Source: DATFYI01 sp035315125 (GTDB taxonomy: Bacteria > Chloroflexota > Anaerolineae > Anaerolineales > Anaerolineaceae). From it: a DNA stretch of 14,879 nucleotides. Every line of letters starts with the position of its first letter. Position 1 is the first letter of the stretch. Below, piece by piece: positions 1 to 6,914 of this stretch. The stretch is taken from positions 1-14,879 of the forward strand of contig DATFYI010000181.1 of assembly GCA_035315125.1 (NCBI GenBank). The letters are read 5' to 3'. The notes below the pieces were generated by a model. It was not told the DNA's origin and searched no databases. It saw only the letters and a list, made by a program, of their open reading frames with translations. A program made the position numbers and the translations under genes.

Positions 1-84
1 CGTAGCTGCGGGCGTGCAACCAAACAACGCAGCCGATGCAATAACTGCGATCATCAATACTTCAAACACCTTACTGAATTTCAT
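1..84 (-). CDS. Lipoprotein, N-terminal part only (runs off the window)
   Basis: Only the first 28 codons are present. Read on the minus strand, the protein begins MKFSKVFEVLMIAVIASAAL and continues FGCTPAAT. This is a classic lipoprotein signal: a short Lys-containing n-region, a hydrophobic core, then lipobox LFGC with the lipidated Cys at residue 23, followed by a small-residue linker. A GGAG-type ribosome binding site lies just before the ATG. Such signals most often belong to ABC-transporter substrate-binding proteins, and one would suit the neighbouring catabolic genes, but nothing beyond the signal peptide is visible, so the family is not known. It is transcribed away from the amidohydrolase operon. 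Confidence 0.7.
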   Translation of the reverse strand, partial: MKFSKVFEVLMIAVIASAALFGCTPAAT

Positions 85-708
85 TTTCTCGCTCCTATTT
101 TTTTAGTTTTGGAAAAGAAATACCTTCTCTTGATTCTTTAACAACAGGATCTAACGAAGAGCAGATGGAATATGGATGATCTTTACATTTACCTCCTTCG
201 ATTTAACGATCTATTGTGGAAATTTTGAAGATATTTCTGGCAGGTCGAAAGGTGTTTGGCAAGTTTGGGGATTAACTTCCAAAATAGACCCTACCAGCGA
301 GTAGATGATGTCTTCCGGTTTTATATGGTGTGATAAGCCGGTTGAGAAGCAGGCAAAATGAGCCTTCACCTGAGACTGGATTGTTCAACTCGTGACTTGC
401 GCCAGGGCAGGACTCCAACCCGCCTGTGCAAAATATGGGTTTTTTTAAATTTATCAATAGCATATATAAGAATAAATTCAAATTTTTTTGGGGATCAAGT
501 CTATTATAATGACTATTGAAGCCTCTGTCAATTATCAATTTACATTTGTAATCTATACATATATAATTGTATATTATAATTGAATATATTCATTGTCCAT
601 AAAGAACAAGTTAACATTTTAAGAAAACGGAATTGGGATAATCTGCCAGCTATCTTGATCTGGCCATCTTTTGTTCTCGAAATCACTTTATCTCAATTAG
701 AAGGATAG

Positions 709-780
709 GACAATTATGATCTTATTTATGTCCTGCGGTCGGATTACACCCTCGCGAACATGCCAAATGTCATAATTGTC
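709..780. promoter_or_regulatory. Perfect 11-bp inverted repeat with a 50-bp spacer
   Basis: GACAATTATGA at 709-719 is the exact reverse complement of TCATAATTGTC at 770-780. A second, competing pairing exists: AGGACA at 707-712 with TGTCCT at 729-734. The left half could therefore fold locally or with the distant arm. Two half-sites about six helical turns apart would suit a looping regulator (the GntR or XRE proteins encoded nearby are candidates), but no binding protein can be assigned from sequence. Confidence 0.5.
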
Positions 781-797
781 AGCCGATCGATAAATGA

Positions 798-833
798 TTA
801 ACATCTTAAGTACCAGCGAACTTAAGATGTTAA
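798..833. promoter_or_regulatory. Perfect 14-bp inverted repeat with an 8-bp spacer, probable operator
   Basis: TTAACATCTTAAGT at 798-811 and ACTTAAGATGTTAA at 820-833 are exact reverse complements separated by ACCAGCGA. Each arm also contains the palindrome CTTAAG. There is no T-tract after it, so it is not a rho-independent terminator. Its position about 160 bases upstream of the first operon gene fits an operator for a dimeric or tetrameric regulator. I did not find a second copy of the arm sequence elsewhere in the window. Confidence 0.6.
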
Positions 834-990
834 GTTTCATTGCACAGTTTGGGTTCGTTTCGTTTTACGGGTAAAGAAAGAAAAGAACTTTTTTTTAAGA
901 TAGGATGTATGCAGCATGCAAGATGCACGATACTGCTCGAGTGACCGCCCTCAATAAGCCTGACCAATAAATAATAACAAAGGAATTTTC

Positions 991-2403
991 ATGGAACCTG
1001 TCGATTTGATTGTCAAAAATGCAACCATCGTCACAATGGACCGGGACACAAAAATCCTGACCGGACATTCACTCATCATTCAGGGGAGTGAGATCAAAGC
1101 CATCGAGCCAACCGAAACGGTCTTTGAAAAATACGACAGCCACAAGATCATCGATGGGCAGGACCAGTTCATCTTCCCCGGATTTATCAATACCCATACC
1201 CATTTATTCCAAACCAATCTGAAAGGTGTGGGACGCGATAAGCTGTTGTTTGACTGGCTGGATAGCTCGGTGCGCAGAGCCATTCCGGAAATTCGTTTCA
1301 ATGATGTTTATCTGGCGGCAAAGGCCGGCTGCATCGAAAATATGCGCAGCGGAGTGACCACGGTCTTGGATTATATGTACGCCCACGGCAGCCAGACCGG
1401 CCTGGATGACGCCGTGGTCAAGGCTTTTGATGAGACCGGCATCCGCGGAATTTTGGGGCGGGCTCAGACCAACACCTGTAGCTTTCCCGAAGACGTAAAA
1501 TGCGCCGTCAATGAGACCGAAGACATGTTTTTTGCAGATGTTGATCGCCTGGCAAATGAATTAAAGGGTCATGAAAGAATTACGCTGGCAATCGCTCCAG
1601 GCATTATCTGGGATTTGACCGAGGAAGGCTTTAGAAAAGTCCGGCAGTACGCCGACCACTATGGCATCCGCATCAGCATGCACCTGGATGAGACTGACGA
1701 TGACGATGAATATGCAATGAATCAATATGGCGTCAATGCGGTTGAGTTGCTGGATCGCAATGGTGTCCTGGGAGAAGACTTCATCGGTGTCCACCTGATT
1801 CGACTGGATGAGAAAAGCCTGGATATCCTGCAAAAAAGGCGCATCAAAGTGTCCCATAACCCGGTTTCCAACATGATTATGGCATCTGCTGTCTGTCCGG
1901 TGCCTGAACTGATCAAGCGGGGATTGGTGATCTCGTTGGGTACAGATGGCGCAGCCAGCAACGATACCCAAAATATGCTGGAAGTGATTAAAACCACCGC
2001 CATCCTGCATAAGTGTATTCATCAAGATGCCAGCTTACTACCGGCGATTGAGATTCTGAAAATGGCCACCTGCGACGGGGCAAAAGTGGTCGGTCGCGAA
2101 AGCGAGATAGGCTCAATCGAAACCGGGAAAAAAGCCGATTTCTTCCTGTTCAACCCCAAAAACATCGCCTGCGTACCGGTGGCCGATCCAATCACTTCCC
2201 TGGTTTATTCTGCCAACCCGAGTTGTATCGATACAGTGGTCATCCACGGCAAAGTGGTGATGGAGAAAGGTGAGATCAAGACCTTAGATGAAAACGGCTT
2301 GATTCACGACCTGCAAGAATCGGCCTATCGATTACGAGAGCGGGTTGGGCTGGGCAATGTACGCAATGGCCAGAAAATTATGGTCGGGCCATTTAAAAAC
2401 TAA
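991..2403 (+). CDS. COG0402-type amidohydrolase / heterocycle deaminase or chlorohydrolase-like (copy 1)
   Basis: This 470-residue protein belongs to the metal-dependent amidohydrolase superfamily, in the branch holding guanine, MTA/SAH and pterin deaminases, AtzB and TrzN. The N-terminal beta-sandwich begins VDLIVKNATIVTMD. Visible active-site residues are H69 and H71 (NTHTH), H231 and E234 (SMHLDE), H268 (GVHL), H289 (SHNP) and D319 (LGTDGAASND), which is the one-metal pattern of this subtype. The C-terminal sandwich contains KKADFFLFNP. An AGGA site lies 6 bases before the ATG. The reaction is probably hydrolytic deamination or dechlorination of a ring or cyclic amidine; the substrate cannot be read from sequence. 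It is the first gene of the operon, followed 16 bases later by the GntR gene. A close paralogue lies at 9984. Confidence 0.92.
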   Translation: MEPVDLIVKNATIVTMDRDTKILTGHSLIIQGSEIKAIEPTETVFEKYDSHKIIDGQDQFIFPGFINTHTHLFQTNLKGVGRDKLLFDWLDSSVRRAIPEIRFNDVYLAAKAGCIENMRSGVTTVLDYMYAHGSQTGLDDAVVKAFDETGIRGILGRAQTNTCSFPEDVKCAVNETEDMFFADVDRLANELKGHERITLAIAPGIIWDLTEEGFRKVRQYADHYGIRISMHLDETDDDDEYAMNQYGVNAVELLDRNGVLGEDFIGVHLIRLDEKSLDILQKRRIKVSHNPVSNMIMASAVCPVPELIKRGLVISLGTDGAASNDTQNMLEVIKTTAILHKCIHQDASLLPAIEILKMATCDGAKVVGRESEIGSIETGKKADFFLFNPKNIACVPVADPITSLVYSANPSCIDTVVIHGKVVMEKGEIKTLDENGLIHDLQESAYRLRERVGLGNVRNGQKIMVGPFKN

Positions 2404-2419
2404 CAGGGAAAAAAGAGAG

Positions 2420-3109
2420 ATGACAGAAGCCAGATCGATCTACCAACCAGGCGAAATTGAAATTGCCCGGCCGTACCTGAGCAAAGGTGAATATGTGTAC
2501 CAGGTATTGAAGGGCAAAATTGCCAATGGCTACCTGGAAAGAAATAAAACCTATACCATTGTAGAAATTGCCGAAAAGCTGGGCGTCAGCCGAACGCCGG
2601 TCGGTGAAGCGGTAAAGATCCTGGCCTCCCAGGATTACGTCATCATGTATCCTGGGGTGGGTTTTAAAATCAAAGAGCTGACCATCGAGGATATCCGCGA
2701 AAATCTGATCATATCGGGCGCCCTGGAAGAAGCAGTATTAAGGAAAATTATTCAAGATCAGGATACCACGATTGAACCGCTGCAAAGAGCCGTAGAAAGA
2801 AGCTGGCAAGCTATTAAAAATAATATCCCGGAGCTTTATATCCAGGCTTCGTCCGACTTTCACAAAGCTTTGTTTGCACTATCCCGTCTGCGTAAATTGA
2901 CAGAAATCGTGCAGGAAAATGTGTTCGGTCACGAGCTCTGGTATCGTGAAGGCGCTATTCGCTACCCCCAAGCCATCGAGCGCCTGATCGTCGATCATGA
3001 AGCTATCATCGCTTTGATTCAGATGCGAAATGAGAAGCAGATCACTGATGTTATTCAGAATCACGTTGAGCACTGCCAGGATTTGCTAATCAAAGTAATT
3101 AAGGGATAA
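2420..3109 (+). CDS. GntR family transcriptional regulator, FCD type
   Basis: This 229-residue cytoplasmic DNA-binding protein has an N-terminal winged helix-turn-helix (about residues 22-90), with the GntR recognition segment YTIVEIAEKLGVSRTPVGEA at 45-64. An all-helical FadR C-terminal (FCD-like) effector domain follows. His148, His193 and His215 lie where this domain usually places metal or ligand contacts. I chose the ATG at 2420 because a purine-rich AGGGAAAAAAGAGAG site precedes it; the longer in-frame start at 2345 would lie inside the amidohydrolase gene. It probably senses an acidic metabolite of the pathway and controls this operon, perhaps through the inverted repeats at 709-833. 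Target and ligand are inference. Confidence 0.9.
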   Translation: MTEARSIYQPGEIEIARPYLSKGEYVYQVLKGKIANGYLERNKTYTIVEIAEKLGVSRTPVGEAVKILASQDYVIMYPGVGFKIKELTIEDIRENLIISGALEEAVLRKIIQDQDTTIEPLQRAVERSWQAIKNNIPELYIQASSDFHKALFALSRLRKLTEIVQENVFGHELWYREGAIRYPQAIERLIVDHEAIIALIQMRNEKQITDVIQNHVEHCQDLLIKVIKG

Positions 3110-3152
3110 AAGCCAGTCGCACATAAGTGAGCCACGCAAAATGGACGGAGAT

Positions 3153-3184
3153 GAGATTGCTTCGCAAAGATCGCTCGCAATGAC
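3153..3184. repeat. Intergenic REP-like element (GAGATTGC...GCAATGAC type)
   Basis: The 100-base gap between the GntR and SDR genes contains GAGATTGCTTCGC, a short core, then GCTCGCAATGAC, with ATTGC/GCAAT as inverted ends. I recognise this as a dispersed imperfect palindrome found between genes in many environmental bacteria. It interrupts an otherwise tight operon. Only one copy is present here, so repeat status rests on recognition, not on the window itself. Confidence 0.5.
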
Positions 3185-3209
3185 ATTCGTATCAAATAAG
3201 GAGCAGAAA

Positions 3210-3941
3210 ATGAATCGGTTTCAAGACAAAGTAGCCATCATAACCGGCGCAGGGCGCGGGCTGGGGTCTCAATATGCCAGGGATCTGGCGGCAGAAGGGG
3301 CCGTGGTTGCGCTGTGGGATATCAACGTAGCCAATTTGGAAAAGACCAAGCTAGAAATTGAAGACAGCGGCGGCCGGGCAATCCCTTACCTGGCCGATAT
3401 CACCAACTATGACGAGGTTCAGAAGAATGTGAAAGATATCCTCAGCCAATTTGGAAAAGTGGATATCCTGATCAATAACGCCGCCTATCACAAGTCTCAA
3501 CCGGTAGTTGAAACCTCCATCGAAGATTGGAAGAAGCAGATCGACACCAATTTAAATGGCTCCTTTTATTGCACGAAAGCCGTTTTACCCTCGATGATCA
3601 GCAGAAAATATGGAAAGATCTTGAACATCGCTTCGGCCGCAGCCAAAGTGTTCTTCCCGGGCTTCGCCGCCTATGGGGCCTCGAAGGCCGGGCTGGTGAA
3701 TTTCACCAGTATCCTTTCGGAAGAGGTAAAGCTGCTCAACATCAATGTTAACTCGATCTACCTTGGCATGACCAATACGGAATACACCCGCGAAAGGATG
3801 GGTACTGATGCGGCAGTGACCATCCCGCTGGAGGAGATGATGCAGCCGCCGGAAGTCTCAAAGGTGGTGCTGTTTCTTGTTTCGGATGAGGCCGCCCCGA
3901 TCAAGGGCGCTGCCATTGACGTGTTTGGCAACCGCTATTAG
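3210..3941 (+). CDS. Short-chain dehydrogenase/reductase (SDR), FabG-like
   Basis: This 243-residue classical SDR carries out NAD(P)-dependent oxidation of an alcohol or reduction of a ketone. The Rossmann motif TGAGRGLG is at 12-19, the NNAA motif at 89-92, and the catalytic tetrad is N114, S142, Y155 and K159 (YGASK). The acidic residue D37 after the second strand (LWDIN) favours NAD(H). I chose the ATG at 3210 because AAGGAG lies 6 bases upstream and the protein then begins directly with the usual SDR N-terminus; the in-frame ATG at 3141 would place 23 codons over the intergenic repeat. The stop codon overlaps the ribosome binding site of the next gene. It may interconvert a hydroxy and a keto intermediate feeding the downstream E1/E2 complex, but the substrate is unknown. 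Confidence 0.9.
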   Translation: MNRFQDKVAIITGAGRGLGSQYARDLAAEGAVVALWDINVANLEKTKLEIEDSGGRAIPYLADITNYDEVQKNVKDILSQFGKVDILINNAAYHKSQPVVETSIEDWKKQIDTNLNGSFYCTKAVLPSMISRKYGKILNIASAAAKVFFPGFAAYGASKAGLVNFTSILSEEVKLLNINVNSIYLGMTNTEYTRERMGTDAAVTIPLEEMMQPPEVSKVVLFLVSDEAAPIKGAAIDVFGNRY

Positions 3942-3952
3942 GAGTTATGCCT

Positions 3953-4915
3953 ATGAAAATTTCTATAAACAAAATGGCCGTCGAGCTGGTAAAAGAAATT
4001 ATTGCCCGGGATGAAGAGCTGGGTGTTAAAGTCATCAAGATGCCCTGCGGAGCCACACTGGTTGACATGGGACTGAGAGTCAAGGGCAGTTATCAGGCTG
4101 GCCTGCTTTACACGCGGGTGACCCTGGGGGATATGGCCATCGCAAATCTGGGAACCTGGAAGCTGGACGACGACTATTCCTTTGCCTCGATCGAGCTTTT
4201 TGTAACAGAACCTTTGATTGCCTGCCTGGCTTCGCAAATCGCCGGCTGGCAGCTCGGAAAAGGGGAATTTGCCACGATCGGCTCGGGTCCGGCCAGAGCC
4301 CAGGGTGTTATCGCCACGGATACCTATCTGGATATGACCCCCTACCGGGACCGGAATGACGAAGTGGTACTGTGCCTGCAGGACATTCGCTATCCGGATG
4401 ATTCGATTGCCAGGGAAGTTGCCAAAGCCTGCAATATTTCACCGAAAAACGTCTACCTGCTGCTGGCGCCAAGCGCTTCCATCGTCGGCTCCATTCAAGT
4501 GACCGCCCGCATGGTTGAAGAAGTTTGTCACAAAATGCATGAAAAAGGTTTTGAGGTTTCCAGAGTGATCAATGCGCGTGGCGTCGCCCCCATTGCTCCG
4601 CTGGTCTACGATGAGGTAAAAGCCATTGGAAGGATCAACGATGCCATCCTGTACGGCGGGGACGCCGAGTTCTGGGTGGATTCGTCGGATGAAGAAATTT
4701 CCTCGGTGATCGAAAAACTGGTCTCAAAGACATCCAGCCCATATTATCCGGAACTTTTTGCCGATGTTTTTGAACGCGCCGGGCGAGATTTTTATAAGAT
4801 CGACCATGATTTTCACTCGATTGCCAAGCTACAGATCCACAACGTCAGAACGGGTAAAAGCTTTTCGGCTGGAGAGATCAATTACGATGTCATTCGAAAA
4901 AGTTTTCTGAGCTAA
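3953..4915 (+). CDS. mch: Methenyltetrahydromethanopterin cyclohydrolase-like protein 1
   Basis: This protein of about 320 residues is clearly homologous to Mch, the archaeal and methylotroph enzyme that hydrolyses N5,N10-methenyl-tetrahydromethanopterin to the formyl form. Family signatures run in order along the whole length: SINKMAVELV at the N-terminus, DMGLRVKGSYQAG, IGSGPARAQ, LLLAPSASIVGSIQ, GVAPIAP, AIGRINDAILYGG, RDFYKID and a C-terminal TGKSFSAGEIN. The catalytic Arg/Glu pair (R-x-x-E after SIQVTA) is present at R186 and E189. I chose the ATG at 3953 because AGGAG (3940-3944) sits 8 bases away; the ATG at 3947 is only 2 bases away. No fae, mtd or fhc genes are visible nearby. With E1/E2 genes downstream it may act on another cyclic amidinium; that is inference. 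Confidence 0.9.
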   Translation: MKISINKMAVELVKEIIARDEELGVKVIKMPCGATLVDMGLRVKGSYQAGLLYTRVTLGDMAIANLGTWKLDDDYSFASIELFVTEPLIACLASQIAGWQLGKGEFATIGSGPARAQGVIATDTYLDMTPYRDRNDEVVLCLQDIRYPDDSIAREVAKACNISPKNVYLLLAPSASIVGSIQVTARMVEEVCHKMHEKGFEVSRVINARGVAPIAPLVYDEVKAIGRINDAILYGGDAEFWVDSSDEEISSVIEKLVSKTSSPYYPELFADVFERAGRDFYKIDHDFHSIAKLQIHNVRTGKSFSAGEINYDVIRKSFLS

Positions 4916-4932
4916 GGGTAAAGGAGATCCAA

Positions 4933-5919
4933 ATGTCACTTCCAAAAGAGCGAGTTTTAAAAGTATATGAGGACATGCTGCTGATCCGCAGGTTTGAGGA
5001 AGAAGTAGAAAGGTTCTCAAAAAACGGCACCATCCCCGGTTTCGTTCACCTGAGCATCGGTCAGGAAGCCACGCAGGCCGGCATTATCGATGCGCTGCGT
5101 GAAACCGATTATAAATACCCGGACCACCGCAGCCACGGCGCCATCGTGCTGTCCAGCCATCCGGAAGATCGCAAAACAATTCTGGCTGAAATCTTCGGCA
5201 AAAAAACCGGCATTAACGGCGGGCGCGGCGGTTCGATGCATGTGAACGACCTGAAGGTGCGCAATATGGGTAACAATGCCATCGAGGGTTCCATCGTGGT
5301 CACCTGCCTGGGTAGCGCATTTGCTTCGGTTTATAACCATACCGACGACGTCACGGCGGTATTCATGGGAGACGGCACGTTAGGCGAAGGCGCCTGCCAT
5401 GAGAGCCTGAACATGAGCGCCACCTGGAAGCTACCTATCATTTACTGCCTGGTCAACAACCAGTATGCGATTTCAACCCAATACCGGGAATCACACCCGC
5501 AGCCGCAACTGGCAACCTGGGCAGATGGTTACTGCGTGCCAAACGAAACCATCGATGGGAATGATATCGAAGCGGTGATCCCAGCGGTGGAACGCGCTGC
5601 AGCCCGCGCCAGGGCCGGCCAGGGCCCAACCCTGATCGAGTTTATGACCTACCGCTGGCAGGGTCATTTTTCAGGTGACCCGGCCGCCTATCGCCCGCAA
5701 GGGGAGTTGGAAAAATGGAAAGAAAAAGATCCCATCAAAGTGACCAAAACCGAGCTGATGATAGAGCACGGCGTTAGCGAAGAGCAGCTCGATGCCATCC
5801 GCCAGCGGGTTGAAACCGAAATAGCCAGCTTTGTCAAATTCGCCCTGGAAAGCCCCGATCCAGACCCGGAAGATGCGGTCAAGCACGTGTATGCAGATAT
5901 TGAAGTGGAGGGAAGATAA
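4933..5919 (+). CDS. 2-oxo acid / acetoin dehydrogenase E1 component, alpha subunit
   Basis: This 328-residue thiamine-diphosphate enzyme subunit is of pyruvate/acetoin dehydrogenase E1-alpha type. Visible features are the N-terminal MLLIRRFEEEVE helix, HLSIGQEA, the DHRSHG loop, GGRGGSMH, and the ThDP/Mg motif starting GDGTLGEG (about 147-154) and ending LVNNQYAIS. The late segment YRWQGHFSGDP corresponds to the YRxxGHS region. Length is normal for the family. A strong AAGGAG site lies 7 bases before the ATG, and only 17 bases separate it from mch copy 1. It works as an alpha2beta2 tetramer with the next gene's product, decarboxylating a 2-oxo acid or cleaving an acetoin-like diketone and passing the acyl group to lipoyl-E2. 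The exact substrate is unknown. Confidence 0.93.
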   Translation: MSLPKERVLKVYEDMLLIRRFEEEVERFSKNGTIPGFVHLSIGQEATQAGIIDALRETDYKYPDHRSHGAIVLSSHPEDRKTILAEIFGKKTGINGGRGGSMHVNDLKVRNMGNNAIEGSIVVTCLGSAFASVYNHTDDVTAVFMGDGTLGEGACHESLNMSATWKLPIIYCLVNNQYAISTQYRESHPQPQLATWADGYCVPNETIDGNDIEAVIPAVERAAARARAGQGPTLIEFMTYRWQGHFSGDPAAYRPQGELEKWKEKDPIKVTKTELMIEHGVSEEQLDAIRQRVETEIASFVKFALESPDPDPEDAVKHVYADIEVEGR

Positions 5920-6896
5920 TGTCCAGGATTCTTACGTTTTCAAAAGCGATTAACGAAGCGCTGCATCAAGAAATGGAGCACGACGAAAAAGTCTTTATTC
6001 TGGGTGAAGATGTGGCAAAAATGGGCGGTGATTTTGGAATCACCTCCGGCATCTGGAAAAGATGGCCCAACCGTGCATTCGATACCGCTCTATCTGAAAC
6101 GGCCATTATTGGTCTTTCCTGTGGTGCGGCAGTTTGTGGGTTACGCCCGGTGGCTGAGCTGATGTTTGCCGATTTTATCGGGGTTTGCTACGACCAGATT
6201 GTCAACAACGCTGCCAAGCTGTGCTATATGTACAACGGCCAGGCCAGCGCCCAGTTGGTGGTGCGGGCCGTCACCGGCGGCGGCATCCGCTGTGCTTACC
6301 ACCACTCGCAATGCATTGAACCCTGGCTGATGAACGTGCCCGGGCTGGTGGTTGTTGCCCCATCTACTCCCTACGAGGCCAAGGGCCTGCTGGTTTCATC
6401 CATCCGCAGCAACAACCCGGTCATATTCCTTGAACATAAAGGTCTGTATAATACCAAGGGCGAGGTGCCCGAAGAGCTTTACGCTTTGCCGCTCTACCAG
6501 GCATCGCTTGAACGTGAGGGATCGGATATTACCATCGTGGCGGCCATGACCATGCTGGGCTTTGCCCATAAAGCGGCCGAAGAGCTTGCCCAAAAAGGCA
6601 TCCAATGCGAGATCATCAACCCGCGCACCTTATTCCCGTTGGATAAAGAAACCATCGTCAATTCGGTCGCCAAGACCGGGCGGCTGGTAGTGGTGCAAGA
6701 AGGTCCCAAGGTGATGGGCTACGGCGCAGAGATCGGCGCCATGGTTTATGAGGATGTATTCGAATACTTGAAGGCTCCCATCCGGCGGGTGACCTCGCTG
6801 GAAACCCCGGTGCCGTTTGCGCCGGTGCTGGAAGACTACGTCCTGCCCCATTACGACGACGTATTAAAAGCCTGTGATGAACTGATGGCCTATTAG
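5919..6896 (+). CDS. 2-oxo acid / acetoin dehydrogenase E1 component, beta subunit
   Basis: This 325-residue transketolase-like subunit has the ThDP-contact motif GEDVAKMGGDFGITSG near residues 29-44, SETAIIG at about 59-65, the central VTGGGIRCAYHHSQ segment, and a normal C-terminal domain (EIINPRTLFPLD, VVVQEGP, TPVPFAPVLEDYVLP). It resembles acetoin-type AcoB or pyruvate-type PdhB; sequence alone does not separate them with confidence. Its ATG overlaps the TAA of E1-alpha by one base (TAATG), indicating translational coupling and stoichiometric assembly. The next gene, E2, begins 18 bases after its stop. Confidence 0.93.
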   Translation: MSRILTFSKAINEALHQEMEHDEKVFILGEDVAKMGGDFGITSGIWKRWPNRAFDTALSETAIIGLSCGAAVCGLRPVAELMFADFIGVCYDQIVNNAAKLCYMYNGQASAQLVVRAVTGGGIRCAYHHSQCIEPWLMNVPGLVVVAPSTPYEAKGLLVSSIRSNNPVIFLEHKGLYNTKGEVPEELYALPLYQASLEREGSDITIVAAMTMLGFAHKAAEELAQKGIQCEIINPRTLFPLDKETIVNSVAKTGRLVVVQEGPKVMGYGAEIGAMVYEDVFEYLKAPIRRVTSLETPVPFAPVLEDYVLPHYDDVLKACDELMAY

Positions 6897-6914
6897 CCGG
6901 AGAGAAGGCGTCTT

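Larger units (their letters stand above)
85..990. other. Long intergenic region with inverted repeats, no supported gene
   Basis: About 900 bases separate the divergent lipoprotein and amidohydrolase genes. It is AT-rich, with T-tracts near 431 and 891. The only sizeable open frame (minus strand, 272-538) has no recognisable domain and no ribosome binding site, and I do not call it. The region holds two inverted repeats, reported separately, and three ATGCA heptads. I could not identify a convincing -35/-10 pair for the operon at 991. The size and the palindromes suggest that regulation of both divergent transcripts is concentrated here. Confidence 0.6.

Noticed and set aside
407..423. Sequence whose reverse complement resembles a tRNA T-arm (5-bp stem, loop TTGGAGT)
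   Set aside because: The invariant C of the T-loop is missing, one stem pair is G-U, and no matching acceptor, D or anticodon arms are found upstream.
272..538. 88-residue open frame on the minus strand in the large intergenic gap
   Set aside because: No ribosome binding site, no recognisable domain, biased composition and low-complexity AT-rich DNA in its first half; not supportable as a gene.
840..868. TTGCAC-17-TTTTAC as a promoter for the amidohydrolase 1 operon
   Set aside because: The -10 hexamer is poor; I prefer to leave the operon promoter unassigned.
1561..2025. 154-residue minus-strand frame inside amidohydrolase 1, with an equivalent one inside copy 2
   Set aside because: Antisense shadow of a conserved gene; it exists in both copies only because the sense strand is conserved.
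2345..2419. Longer GntR start inside the amidohydrolase gene
   Set aside because: No ribosome binding site, and the extra 25 residues are not GntR-like; the ATG at 2420 has a purine-rich site and begins a normal-length protein.
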